Below, piece after piece: positions 30,837 to 44,600 of a stretch of DNA of 64,000 nucleotides (the stretch's first letter is position 1; every line of letters begins with the position of its first letter). This DNA comes from Balanoglossus misakiensis (Eukaryota > Hemichordata), in assembly GCA_040954595.2 (NCBI GenBank), contig CM082577.2, forward strand, positions 18,662,001-18,726,000. The letters are read 5' to 3'. A program made the translations under genes and the position numbers. Below the pieces are notes generated by a model. The model was not told the origin of the DNA, did not search any database, and saw only the letters and a program-made list of their open reading frames with translations.

Positions 30837-32267
30837 ATTTTTCTTTCTTTCTTTCTTTATTCTTGTGTCAATTCTTCGGCCAACTAAATCTTTGAAACTA
30901 CTGCAGGTACACTGCTCAAACTTGCTACAGTGGTCAAGGTCTATGAGTAGATGTGCAGTGACTTGTGAATACTTAATTAGTCACGTGACCTGGCGGCCAT
31001 ATTGGATTTTCTGAAAAAAATCAAATCTCAGATCTCAGAAACTACAAGTCAGATCGACTTCAAATTTGGCATGCAGGTAGACTATCTTCTACCCATCATT
31101 TTTGTAATTGGAAATTTTGCTGTCATTGTTGCAGTTTTTTTGCTACAATTTTTTTTCTGAAATCTGGCTTAAAATTCAAAAATCTTCTTCTCCAGAACCG
31201 GTGATAACCGAGACACGGGGTTTGGGGTATGTGGTCACCTAACTGATGTCTATCAAGTTTGCGAAGATCATTGTGATTGGTTGAAGATTATGGCGGCCAT
31301 ATTGGATTTTCGAAAAACCATAGTTAAACTCCAAAAATCTTCTTCTCCAGAACGGGCGATGACTGAGTTGCAAGATTCGGGGAGTATGGTCACTACACTG
31401 ATGTCTATCAAGTTTGCAAAGAGCATTGTGATTGGTCGAAGATTATGGCGGCCATATTGGATTTTGTAAAAAGCAGTGAAAATTTGAAATTCCTTTTTCT
31501 AGTCTAAAAATTGATAGCATACAAATTCTTTTTATGGATATCAATCGTCATGTGACTAAAATATGTTACAATTTTTTTGGCAATTTTTCACATGACCTTT
31601 GACCTACTTATCACGCGTTATTATTTCTGCATATCTAATTCCAGGCTAACCTATAGGGCTAGACGTTTGGTTTTTGATGAATGTGGATTAGTGTGTGATC
31701 AAAATATTTTGCTACTTTTCATGACCCCTTTGACCTCAGCTGACCTCATTAATTATGTACTTAGCTAATTACAGGCGAACCAATAGAGCTAGAGGTTTGT
31801 TTTTTGTTGGACATGGACCAGTATGGGATCAAAATTTTTTGCCCAAATGTTGGGTGACCTCTGGTGACCTTTGACCTACTTTCGCATATCTCAGCATCCA
31901 GAGCAGATACAGCCATGGCATTAGGTAGGATGGGACCAAAATGTAAAGCCAAATATTGGGTCACCTGTGACACCTGCTGACCTCATTAAATATGCACATA
32001 CCTTATTACAGGCGAACCAATAGAGCTAGAGTTTTGGTTTTTGTTGGACATGGACCAGTATGGGTAAAAAAAAATTGCCCAAATGTTGGGTGACCTCAGG
32101 TGACCTTTGACCTACTTCACCCTATTTCAGCAGCAAAAATACACACATCCTTGTTATGTCATGAGATAATACTTCCGATAGAAAATTCTGTTTCTTCTCA
32201 TTCATACTGTGCATATATAATTCAAGATCAGCGCTTGGGCCCGACAATGCTGCTCGCAGCTTTAATT
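30790..32267 (-). mobile_element. Complete HINE-like family II unit
   Basis: Fifth hairpin, (CTTT)n, family II body, monomers (31560-32230) and a tail GCGCTTGGGCCCGACAATGC ending at 32267. It is followed directly by another CTTT tract and family II body, which would belong to an outer hairpin of the array. Confidence 0.65.
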
Positions 32268-33690
32268 CTTTCTTTCTTTTTTCTTGTGTCAATTTCTTCG
32301 GCCAACGAGATCTCTGAAACTACTGCAGGTACACTTCTCAAACTTGCTACAGTGGTCAAGGTCAATGAGTAGATGTGCAGTGACTTGTGAATAATTAATT
32401 AGTCACGTGACCTGGCGGCCATATTGGATTTTCTGAAAAAATTCAAATCTCAGATCTCAGAAACTACAAGTCAGATCGACTTCAAATTTGGCATGAAGGT
32501 AGACTACCTTCTACCCATCATTTTTGTAATTGGAAATTTTGCTGTCAATGTTGCAGTTTTTTTGCTACAATTTTTTTTCTGAAATCTGGCTTAAATTTCA
32601 AAAATCTTCTTCTCCAGAACCAGTGATAACCGAGACACGGGGTTTGGGGTATGTGGTCACCTAACTGATGTCTATCAAGTTTGCGAAGATCATTGTGATT
32701 GGTCGAAGATTATGGCGGCCATATTGGATTTTAGAAAAACCATAGTTAAACTCCAAAAATCTTCTTCTCCAGAACGGGCGATGACTGAGTCGCAAGATTC
32801 GGGGAGTATGGTCACTACACTGATGTCTATCAAGTTTGCAAAGAGCATTGTGATTGGTCGAAGATTATGGCGGCCATATTGGATTTTGTAAAAAGCAGTG
32901 AAAAATTGAAATTCCTTTTTCTAGTCTAAAAATTGATAGCATACAAATTCTTTTCATGGATATCAATCGTCATGTGACTAAAATATGTTACAATTTTTCG
33001 GCGATTTTTCACATGACCTTTGACCTACTTATCACGCGTTAGTATTTCTGCATATCTAATTCCAGGCTAACCTATAGGGCTAGACGTTTGGTTTTTGATG
33101 AATGTGGATTAGTGTGTGATCAAAATATTTTGCTACTTTTCATGACCCCTTTGACCTCTGCTGACCTCATTAATTATGTGCATAGCTAATTACAGGCGAA
33201 CCAATAGAGCTAGAGGTTTGGTTTTTGTTGGACACAGACCAGTATGAGATCAAAATTTTTTGCCCAAATGTTGCGTGACCTCTGGTGACCTTTGACCTAC
33301 TTTCGCATATCTCAGCATCCAGAGCAGATACAGCCATGGCATTTGGTAGGATGGGACCGAAATGTAAAGCCACATTTTTGAGTCACCTGTGACACCTGCT
33401 GACCTCATTAAATATGCACATACCTAATTACAGGCGAACCAATAGAGCTAGAGTTTTGTTTTTTGTTGGACATGGACCAGTGTGGGATCAAAATTTTTTG
33501 CCCAAATGTTGCGTGACCTCTGGTGACCTTTGACCTACTTCACCCTATTTCAGCAGCAAAAATACACACATCCTTGTTATGTCATCAGATAATACATACG
33601 ATAGAAAATTCTGTTTTTTCTCATTCATACTGTGCATATATAATTCAAGATCAGCGCTTGGGCCCGACAATGCTGCTTGCAGCTTTAATT
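32268..33690 (-). mobile_element. HINE-like family II body, continuing an outer unit
   Basis: Starts at the CTTT tract without its own hairpin, then has the family II body and monomers and ends in the tail at 33690. It is very similar to the next unit (33691-35165), including shared point differences, which suggests a recent common source or a local duplication. Confidence 0.6.
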
Positions 33691-35165
33691 AGGGCCCAAG
33701 CGCACGCAAGCGCTTGGGCCCTATTGGTTTCGTTGGGGTTTTTCTTTCTTTCTTTTTTCTTGTGTCAATTTCTTCGGCCAACGAGATCTCTGAAACTACT
33801 GCAGGTACACTTCTCAAACTTGCTACAGTGGTCAAGGTCAATGAGTAGATGTGCAGTGACTTGTGAATAATTAATTAGTCACGTGACCTGGCGGCCATAT
33901 TGGATTTTCTGAAAAAATTCAAATCTCAGATCTCAGAAACTACAAGTCAGATCGACTTCAAATTTGGCATGCAGGTAGACTACCTTCTACCCATCATTTT
34001 TGTAATTGGAAATTTTGCTGTCAATGTTGCAGTTTTTTTGCTACAATTTTTTTTCTGAAATCTGGCTTAAATTTCAAAAATCTTCTTCTCCAGAACCAGT
34101 GATAACCGAGACACGGGGTTTGGGGTATGTGGTCACCTAACTGATGTCTATCAAGTTTGCGAAGATCATTGTGATTGGTCGAAGATTATGGCGGCCATAT
34201 TGGATTTTAGAAAAACCATAGTTAAACTCCAAAAATCTTCTTCTCCAGAACGGGCGATGACTGAGTCGCAAGATTCGGGGAGTATGGTCACTACACTGAT
34301 GTCTATCAAGTTTGCAAAGAGCATTGTGATTGGTCGAAGATTATGGCGGCCATATTGGATTTTGTAAAAAGCAGTGAAAAATTGAAATTCCTTTTTCTAG
34401 TCTAAAAATTGATAGCATACAAATTCTTTTCATGGATATCAATCGTCATGTGACTAAAATATGTTACAATTTTTCGGCGATTTTTCACATGACCTTTGAC
34501 CTACTTATCACGCGTTAGTATTTCTGCATATCTAATTCCAGGCTAACCTATAGGGCTAGACGTTTGGTTTTTGATGAATGTGGATTAGTGTGTGATCAAA
34601 ATATTTTGCTACTTTTCATGACCCCTTTGACCTCTGCTGACCTCATTTATTATGTGCATAGCTAATTACAGGCGAACCAATAGAGCTAGAGGTTTGGTTT
34701 TTGTTGGACACAGACCAGTATGAGATCAAAATTTTTTGCCCAAATGTTGCGTGACCTCTGGTGACCTTTGACCTACTTTCGCATATCTCAGCATCCAGAG
34801 CAGATACAGCCATGGCATTTGGTAGGATGGGACCAAAATGTAAAGCCACATTTTTGAGTCACCTGTGACACCTGCTGACCTCATTAAATATGCACATACC
34901 TAATTACAGGCGAACCAATAGAGCTAGAGTTTTGTTTTTTGTTGGACATGGACCAGTGTGGGATCAAAATTTTTTGCCCAAATGTTGGGTGACCTTAGGT
35001 GACCTTTCACCTACTTCACCCTATTTCAGCAGCAAAATACACACATCCTTGTTATGCCATGAGATAATACATACGATAGAAAATTCTGTTTTTTCTCATT
35101 CATACTGTGCATATATAATTCAAGATCAGCGCTTGGGCCCGACAATGCTGCTTGCAGCTTTAATT
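33691..35165 (-). mobile_element. Complete HINE-like family II unit
   Basis: Hairpin 33691-33722, leader, CTTT tract, body and monomers, with a tail ending at 35165. Arms and tail agree (GGGCCCAAGCGC). Confidence 0.7.
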
Positions 35166-35174
35166 ATTATTATT

Positions 35175-36434
35175 AGGGGCACAAGCCTATCGGGCTTGTG
35201 CCCCTATTGGTATTGTTGGAATTTTTCTTTATTATTATTCTTCTTCTTCTGAGAATTTCGGCCAGGTAGATCTGGAAAACCGCAGCTCCTAGGGGGCTGA
35301 AACTTGGTAGGGTGATAGGGGCCAATGAGTAGACGTGCAGTGGCTCGTGAATATTTAATTAGTCACGTGACCTGGCGGCCATATTGGATTTCCTGAAAAT
35401 CGTTAAACGAGTCCTTCTCAAAAACTACTGGGCCGATCGAGTTCAAATTTGGTGTGCAGGTAGCCTACCTTCTGACCATCATTTTACCCCGTTGAAATCA
35501 TGACGTCACACATAAAGTTTTTTTGCTACAATTGTTTTTCTGAAAAACTACTTAAAACTTTAAAAATCTTCTTCTCCAGAACCAGCGGTTACCGAGTCTC
35601 GGGATTTGGGATATGTGGTCACCTAACCTATGTCTATCAAATTTGCGAAGCGCACTGTGATTGGTCGATCATTATGGCGGCCATGTTGGATTTTCGGAAA
35701 ACCATTGAAAAGTGATAATTCCGTTCTGTAGCCAAAATGTTGACAGCATGGAAATTCTTTTTTTGGATATGAGTCATCATATGACCGGAAGTTGTCACAA
35801 TTTTTCGGGGCAATTTTCACATGACCTTTGACCTAGTTTTAAAACAACTAATTATATATGCATAATCCCCATACCTCCTCTTGTCAAAGCACCACAGTCA
35901 TGAATTTTGTGGACATGGGTACCAATGCTGCCAGGACATGACACAAATATTTTGGTAATTTTGACAATGACCTTTGACCTATTTCTGAAACATCATTTTT
36001 CTGCATATCTAATTCCATGCTACCCAATAGGGCTAGAGGTCCGGTATTGGTTGGACATGGCCCACTCTGGGGTCAAAATTTTATGCCCTAATTTTGGGTG
36101 ACCTTGGGTGACCTTTGATCTACTTTCCCATATCTCAGCATCCAGAGCAGTTAGAGCCCTGGCTGGGGATTGCGCACATAATGGAGTTTTACACAAGACC
36201 TCATTAATTATGTGCATACCTAATTGCAGGCGAACCAATAGGGCTAGGGGTCTGGTTTTTTGTTGGATCTAGACTAGTATGGGGTCCGATTTTTTTGCCC
36301 AAATTTGGGGTGACCTCAGGTGACCTTTGACCTACTTTCCAATATCTTGTTATCCACAGCAGATACAGCCGTGGCATTTGCTGGTCACCATGGGAACCGC
36401 TTGTGCCCCGCCAACGCTGCTTGCAGCTTTAATT
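35175..36434 (-). mobile_element. Complete HINE-like family III unit
   Basis: Hairpin 35175-35205 (arms AGGGGCACAAGCC / GGCTTGTGCCCCT), leader, ATT/CTT microsatellite, and a body starting GAATTTCGGCCAGGTAGATC. A CRE (TGACGTCA, 35501-35508) is present. The monomers follow, with the tail CGCTTGTGCCCCGCCAACGC ending at 36434. The GTGCCC tail mirrors the GGGCAC hairpin. Confidence 0.7.
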
Positions 36435-38040
36435 AGGGGCACAAGCCTATCGGGCTTGTGCCCCTATTGGTATTGTTGGAATTTTTCTTTATTATTATTA
36501 TTATTATTATTATTCTTCTTCTTCCGAGAAATTCGGCCAGGTAGATCTGGAAAACCGCAGCACCTAGGGGGCTGAAACTTGGTAGGGTGGTAGGGGCCAA
36601 TGAGTAGACGTGCAGTGGCTCGTGAATATTTAATAAGTCACGTGACCTGGCGGCCATATTGGATTTCCTGAAAATCGTTAAATGAGTCCTTCTCTAAAAC
36701 CACTGGGCCGATCGAGTTCAAATTTGGTGTGCAGGTAGCCTACCTTATGTCCATCATTTTACCCCATTAAAATCATGACGTCATACATAACGTTTTTTTG
36801 CTACAATTGTTTTTCTGAAAAACTACTTAAAACTTTAAAAATCTTCTTCTCCAGAACCAGCGGTTACCGAGTCTCGGGATTTGGGATATGTGGTCACCTA
36901 ACCTATGTCTATCAAGTTTGCAAAGCGCACTGTGATTGGTCGATCATTATGGCGGCCATGTTGGATGTTCGGAAAACCATTGAAAAGTGATAATTCCGTT
37001 TTGTAGCCAAAATGTTGACAGCATGGAAATTCTTTTTTTGGATATGAGTCATCATATGACCGGAAGTTGTCACAATTTTTCGGGGCAATTTTTACATGAC
37101 CTTTGACCCAGTTTTAAAACAACTAATTATATATGCATATTCCCCATACCTCCTCTTGTAAAAGCACCACAGTCATGAATTTTGTGGACATGGGTAACAA
37201 TGCTGCCAGGACATGACACAAATATTTTGGTAATTTTGGCAATGACCCTTGACCTACTTCTGAAACATCATTTTTCTGCATATCTAATTCCAGGCTAACC
37301 AATAGGGCTAGAGCTCTGGTTTTAGTTGGACATGGCCCACTCTGGGGTCAAAATTTTATGCCCAAATTTTGGGTGACCTTGGATGACCTTTGATCTACTT
37401 TCCCATATCTCAGCATCCACGGCAGTTAGAGTCCTGGCTTTTGGGGGGCGATGGAGCACATATGGAGTCTTACACAAGACCTCATTAATTATGCACATAC
37501 CTAATTCTAGGTGAACCAATACAGCTAGGGGTCTGGTTTTTGTTGGGCCTATTTCCGATACATCATTTTACTGCATATCTAATTCCAAGCTAACCAATCG
37601 GGTTGGAGGTTTAGTTTTTGTTGGACATAGACCATTCTGGGGTAAAAAATTTAAGCCCAAATTTTGGCTGACCTCATGTGATGTTTGACCTACTTTCCCA
37701 TATCTCGGTATCCACAGCAGATACAGCCTTGGTATTCGCTGGTTACCTCAGGAGACTTTTGACCTTCTTTCCCATATCACAGCATCCAGAGCACATACAG
37801 CCTTGGCATTTGGGAGGGATTGAACACATAATGGAGTCTTACACCTGACCTCATTAATTAGCACATATCTAACTAAATAGTAGGTAGAGGTACGTTTTTT
37901 GCTGGACATGGACCAGTAAAATTTCGGGTGACCTTTGCTGACCTTTGACTTACTTTCACATATCTTGGCATCCACAGCAGATACAGCCTCGGCAATTGGA
38001 GGCATTGAACACCTAATGAAGTCTTACACTTTGACTCAAA
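36435..38040 (-). mobile_element. Family III hairpin, body and monomers at the 3' side of Helentron 2
   Basis: Hairpin, (ATT)n (36490-36513), family III body with TGACGTCA near 36778-36785, then at least four diverged monomers. Similarity fades at about 38040. Confidence 0.62.
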
Positions 38041-38089
38041 AAATAAATCAGTTATTTTTTATTTTTCCTTTTCAGATTGTTTGGGTTGA

Positions 38090-38241
38090 TTTGAATCAGG
38101 CTCCAGGCCCACAGAAAAATATATATAAATACATGACACCAATACACACAAAGCTTACAAGTACAATAATTACCGTAGTATAAAATATTCCTCCAGTGTC
38201 TACACAGTAGACACTCTATATATGTACAGGCATAGATATTC
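38090..38241. repeat. Direct repeat flanking the Helentron 2 module, left copy
   Basis: Clearly similar to 52915-53063 in the same orientation: both have TTTGAATCAGG near the start and TATATATGTACAGGCATA near the end, with small indels between. Confidence 0.65.
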
Positions 38242-40384
38242 TTAATATAGAGATTCTCAGAGGTGCATAGGACTAGGTGGATGCGCGAATGTGATGAATA
38301 CAACAGGTTGGTAGGTCTACACAGATTGCAATGTTGCTGAAGTGGCATCCCCTGTATAATGGATTTGCTGAAGAGTGAACTGTTCCTAGTTTTGCTGAAC
38401 TGGTCGTGTAGTAGTGAATAGATTGGAGTGACACAGAAAACAAGTAGAGTTCAGTCTTGTAGGCACTCCCAGTGAGTTGTGAATGTCAACTGACAATTTC
38501 CACATAAAGGTAGCCAGAACTGATTGACCTGCTTGAACTGTGTATTAAAATTTCTATTGTTTGCACTTAAGTTCATCAGACACCATCATCAACTTCACCT
38601 AAGTAGTAAATACCAGGTGTGAACATATCAATATGCAAATGGGAAGAACCCAGTCATTCAAACTTCCATGAAATCTTATGAAATCATTTTGCTGGTGTCA
38701 GTGCACTACAATGGTCCTTCTGGAAACTGTTCAACTTATCAAATCATCGCCTGACACTAGAAAAGTAAATCATGGTTTGGTGATAACAGGTGACATCTTC
38801 TGGAAAACAATTCTTTATCTGATTGGAGTGTGGCTATCATTAACGTAGCCCATTGTTAGCTCTCTAACAAACAAGACCACTAAGATCTGTATACTTACTA
38901 GGGATAGTGTTACATGAATGTTAAAGCCATAATTATTGAACACACCTGTCTCCCAATACATTTGGTATTCTAAGTATATGTATGGGTCAGTGCAGGTCAC
39001 GTGAACATATAAATCACCTATTGACAATAATAGCATATGGAAATAAACATAAACCAATGACAATAATTTAAACATCAAGGTATGAATACAGTTACATAAG
39101 TTCTTCCAATAAGTGCTGTGACTATTTTTAAAATAATTCAGATATTTATACTGTAGTACTAATAGGAACACATTTTATGAAAGTTGATGTCCTTGTCTAC
39201 TACGTTTGGTATTTCTCTAACAAATCAAATATGACATAAAAAGTAAATAATTAATGACACGCCCGTAATGCAAAACTGATAGTGTCAGTGTTGGTGGGTT
39301 ACTTTGGATCTGTCAATAACCAAGCTCATACTAAATGTTTGCGATTAAAGCGATAGTGAGATATTTCAGTGTACAGTGTTTGATTTATTCACACTGGTTC
39401 AGTTATTGCTACTGCAGTTAAAGCATGTTGTTAGTACATATATAGCAATGATGATTCACAGAATACAAGTCTGAATACCAGATATCAAGGATAATTTTGG
39501 GATTGCCATTCATAGGATGTTTTTCTTGGTGCGTGTACCCCTAAAAATTAAGTCTCAGATGGGCAATTTGTATTGTTTTCTGAAAGCAAACATCATATGG
39601 GGACATTGGTTTTTGTTTTATTCTATAAAACACCATACGGTACTATACTTCAGACAGGTTATTAAAATCGCTTCACAAATGTCTCTATAATGATTTTAAC
39701 TTCAGTGTATTAAGCCATTCATGACAGCCTCAGAGACACAAAAGTAGACAGTGGTAATATGTAGTCATTCTGTAGATAACATAGTGAAAATAGATAAAAA
39801 TATATTTCAAACATTTACAAAATGGAATTGAACATTGATAAACCTAGGCTACCCTGGTGCTAATGTTTTTCCAATTATAAATCAATGTTTTACACATTTC
39901 CCCCAATGGTACTTTACATACAGTGTAATAAAACATCAATTAGAAATATTAAGTTGTGTAATCATACTTAAATTAACCTTCTTCCTAGAGAATTTTCAAT
40001 GCACCATTTACCAACTTCCATTTCATTGTCAACAGAATGAAAATGCTTTGGTACATGATTGAAATCTTTCATTCAAGCTTTACTATATTTTTTGCAATTT
40101 TGGCAAATTTCTCATTATTAACTTGACACGTACAATGGTTTCTTTAAATAAACCTTACTGATGGGTATTTACATAAAACATAGTGTGAACCTCTGATTCA
40201 GGCTGCATAATAAATATGACTAACTTGAATCATTAACAGATGCTACATCCATCTATTCTGCAGTCCCGCATTGTATAAGTACACACTCATTCTAGTATGC
40301 ACATGGATATTGGAATCTGCACATATTCCAAATGTTGTTGTCTGTATACATATAGGATCAGATGATGGGTGAAATATGCCAGCA

Positions 40385-40526
40385 CAGTGTTCTCCAAAGA
40401 ACAATTAAAGCATGGTGGCTACCACTCTTATTCTTAAATTTTGAGAAAGCAATATCACTAACATAATGATTACAATGTTATGGATATTATCCACCTAACT
40501 TTCCCAAAATCCTGTGGAGAACACTG
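40385..40526. mobile_element. Small hAT-like MITE
   Basis: The termini CAGTGTTCTCCA / TGGAGAACACTG are perfect inverted repeats of the hAT type (CAGTG ends). The flanking 8-mers TGCCAGCA and TGTAAGCA agree at 6 of 8 positions, as expected for an old 8-bp target duplication. It is non-coding, about 142 bp. Confidence 0.6.
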
Positions 40527-41282
40527 TGTAAGCAGTAATGCAAACAAGGCTATTGGGACTGTTATTACTCACACTTTTGATATCATATATTGTCTGTTAA
40601 TTACAGTAACACAGTGTCAGGTTGGAATTATGACATACATTCATGTAGGACTAAAACTGTGAGTTTTGATGAAATCAGGTGAAATACATATCTCAATTGA
40701 CAGTACTGGAATAAATAAAATCATCAAGAAATGACAGTCGGGTGCATTTAATGGATAACATCACAACAACATGGTCACACCCATAACATTTTGGGTATAG
40801 TCAAATAAAAGTCATGTCATGCATCAGAAATCATAAACGGCCACCACTGACTTCTTTTTTTGTAGCACGTTATAAATTGGTGTGCTTTAATATACATCAA
40901 TAAGCAGGTATGTGTGCACAATGACCTACAACATGATAATATCATGTCACTATAATGATGATCCATGTAAATGATTGCATTTGAACATGTCATTTCAATG
41001 AAATCATTGCAGCCATGTCAAACAAATGGCTCTGAAATGATAGACAATCAAATATTAGTCTCCCATCACACAAAAACAGTGACAGCTTGATATCAAATGT
41101 GACAATTAGCACCAGGGTAACCTAAGAGTAACATATTAATTAGTTTACAACCCCCCCCCCCCCCCCACCCCAACAATTCCCAAATGGGGACCCGTAAGTC
41201 TCAAACCCCATTATCCCTCCCACCAGTTGTATGTAACACGGGTTTTAAATACTATATGCATAATGCCTTAATGATGTTAATG

Positions 41283-41660
41283 CTGACAGAAGTACTTTGG
41301 CAGTATTTCAACTCCAATATTTTCTGTTCCTTTCACATACACATGGTCAATCAATGTACAAGCTTCTGTAGTTAGATTGCTCAAATGTTGCTTGAAACCA
41401 AGGTCTTGCATTACATTGACAAGAGATGATTTAAATATTTTCATTGATGTCACCCATGATCACTGAAGCACCTGGATACATTTACATTTCCTTTCATCAA
41501 CAGAAGTAAGTTTTTCCTGAACACCTCTGCTTTATATGATGGTGGTCTTAAATTACTGCTACCACCGTATTGGTGATTGAATTTCAATCCATTCACTGGT
41601 ACCTCACTTGTATTAAATTTGCTTCTCAGATCACCATGTTTGGTTAAACATTGTAGATAT
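41283..41660 (-). pseudogene. Decayed partial copy of the Helentron endonuclease 3' end
   Basis: It is similar to 41697-42240 of the neighbouring ORF on the same strand (for example the CACATACACATGGTCAATCA block at 41336-41355 versus 41755-41774). It has indels, a broken GDFNE region and an internal deletion of roughly 150-200 bp after about 41570. It lies directly downstream of the intact ORF. It is the remnant of a tandem duplication of the 3' end or of another Helentron copy. Confidence 0.8.
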
Positions 41661-41673
41661 TACAATGAGTCTT

Positions 41674-44600
41674 TCAATAGATCTTAATGCTGATGGCTTC
41701 ATGAAAACTGAAGTACTTTGGCACAATGCCAACTTCCACCTTTCCTGCTCCTTTCACATACACATGGTCAATCAATGTACCAGCTTCTGTGGTTGGTTTG
41801 CTCACGTGTTGTTTGAAACCATGGTCTTGCATGAGTTTCACAAGAGATGATGAGGTTAAAATATTTTCATTGAAATCACCCATGATCACTGTAGCACCTG
41901 AATACTTTGACATTTCCTTCACCAACAGAAGAAGGTTTTTCCTGAATGCGACTGCTTTATAGGATGATGGTCTGTAAATTACTGCTACCACCGTATTGAT
42001 GTCTTTGACATAAAATGTAAGATATTCCAAGTTACTAACAGGCAAATCCAAAATTTCAACAGATTGACTTCCTTTGACGTAGAGGCCAACACCACCATGA
42101 TGTTGCAACTGCAACTGTGAAGAATTCATATCAAAGTTGTTATACGATTTTGACCGAGGCTTGTGACTGAATTCAAATCCATTCACTATCACATCACATT
42201 TTGTCTGGTTCTCAGTTAGCCATGTTTCCGTCAAACAAATAAAGTCTGACTCCAAGTATTCCTTGCCACTACGAATATCTTCCATGTGGTTCAGAAGACC
42301 TTCAACATTATGAAGTATAAAAGAGCATCTATAGTTTGGCTGTAATTGCTCAAAGCACCCATCAACAAACTTTGGCATCATTTCCAAGGCTGCTTGAACC
42401 TTTTCATTGCAATATATAGAAGATGTCTTAAATTCATCAATTATTAGCCCATCTAATGATGTCACTCGACTCAATGCAACATATGCCTGTCCTGGTGCAA
42501 ATATCTTCTTTAAACTGACAACAGCTTTTTCAACTGTTAATCCCTGTACCTTATGCACTGTACATGCCCATGCTAGTTTCAGAGGAAATTGTCTCCTAAT
42601 ACCACCATTACTTGCAACAGACATTTCCTGAGGTTCTATACGGGTGGTGTTTTCAGGAAGGTCAGATATATTTACACGGTTCTTGTTTCGCAATCCTTGG
42701 CCAACTTTCACATTGTCAAATACAACATAAACAGCAGTTGGAAAGCTTTCATTTGGTTTCACATCAATGTGACATACTGATCCAAATACACCATTCACCA
42801 ATCCATCAGAGACATCAATATTTTGTGTCAGTTGCACTCGTGCACCCTTAGCTAGAGTGAGAGTCTTTGGTAAAGTGGTCCTATAGACCTTGGCATGATG
42901 GCCTTCCTTTCTTTGGAGTTTCCCAGTCTTAGTATTCTTACTAAAATCTTGTGCTTCAATACATACAGGATCAGAGCACAAGGAATGTAGCATTGTGATA
43001 TTGCAATTGTTAACTTCTGCATTTGTAGCAAAGATGTGAATTGCCTCAGATGCTTCACCAGTCACACGGTTATTGAACATTTCTAGATCATTTGCACTCA
43101 GTGTGTGCCCTTTCTTGTGAATTCTTACTCTATTTAGTGCTTCTGCAAATGCACAGTCCTTTTGTCTCATTATTTCAGTGAGTTCCACAATTTTGAAATT
43201 ATTCCACATATTGATGGCATCATTTTCCACACACAGTGGACTTGCTTTCACAGGTGGCAGCTGATAAAAGTCACCCACAGCAATAACACACACATTTCCA
43301 AATGGTGAACCACTTGGTGTTTGTTTGATTTGACGTAATCGTCCATGTACGTAGTGAAATAATTTTCTGTCTACCATAGAAATCTCATCTATTATTAAAA
43401 TCTGAAGATTTCCCAATTTGGAACGAAGAGTGTTGAGTTTTTCTTCACGTAGTGGCTCATATGGTAGTTTTGAGTCTACTGCTATTGAAAATGCATGATG
43501 GAGAGTTTCACCTCCTACATTAAATGCTGCAACTCCAGTTGAGGCTGTTACCTGTATTGATTTTTCATCTGGGTTAGCCATTACACGAGATAGAATTCGT
43601 TTGGCTTCATGATATATGGTTTTGATTAAATGGCTTTTCCCTGTGCCAGCACCACCACTGACAAACAAATAAAGAGGTTCTGGGTTCTTGCCATTGCTTT
43701 TATCCAGACACCACTGTCTGACATTATAAAAGACTTCTGCCTGTTTCCTGTTCAGTGACCTACACATTGCTTGAACATCAGCCCTCCTTACTTCAGAGGT
43801 AGAAATTTCTATGTGGCAATCACCTTTTGGTTTGTGCACCAAATCTGGAATATCCTCCTCATTTACATCATCATCAGGCAATTGTTGACGTTCATCAATG
43901 CATTCTAATCTGTCTATTTCACTTTCTGGACAGATTTGGGCCCATGCGTCCTCCAGAGGACCACTTCCTTCAAGGAGCTCTTCAGCTAAATCAACGGCAT
44001 CAGCCTCTTTCTCAAACATTGCTTTATTTGCATCTACTATGACTTTCACTGTTTGTATAGAAGCAGATCCACACTTCACTGCACCCGCAGAATAGAAATT
44101 TTCATATGTTTCAAACCCATTTGGTTTCAATTGGGAATCAACCCAGTGTGGCAAGAAGAGTTCTAACATAGTGCGGTAATACTTTTCTGGAAATTTGGTC
44201 ACAGAAAATCTTGCATATCTAATGACAGCTGGATCAGTTCGAGATCTTTTTTGCATGTAACCTGCACCATTTTCCAACTTCACTATTGGATTTGCACGTT
44301 TCTCAGTGGTGGTATTTGTCACTTCTGATTTTGACACTATTCGATATTCTGAACAAAATGTCGCAAGACACATGTCGTCAAACTCGTCATCATTTGGTCT
44401 GTTCTTGTATCTGTCTACAATGCTATTGTACCAGATATCATCCTCATTCATATCATCTCCTGTCATTTTGCTACGTATTACACTCAATGGCAAACTCATT
44501 TTGATAGGGGTTTCTCCAGTTGGAATGAACTGGACTTTTCGAGATGATTGCTTCAGTTTCAATCCACACAGTCTATATACAGCCTCTTGAGCACTTACTT

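Larger units (their letters stand above)
38041..41282 (-). other. AT-rich 3' flank of Helentron 2
   Basis: It contains a segment at 38090-38241 that recurs at 52915-53063, an hAT-like MITE (40385-40526) and a C-run (about 41150-41166). I see no gene. Confidence 0.5.

Noticed and set aside
30520-31014. Short ORFs encoding GFRAQ/WALLVSLGF repeats
   Set aside because: They only translate the hairpin-leader modules of the transposon ends; there is no codon bias and all frames are similarly open.
36435-36657. Isoleucine-rich short ORFs at microsatellites
   Set aside because: Direct translation of ATT/CTT simple repeats.
41150-41166. C-run as a structural or regulatory element
   Set aside because: A simple homopolymer without partner motifs; length may be an assembly artefact.
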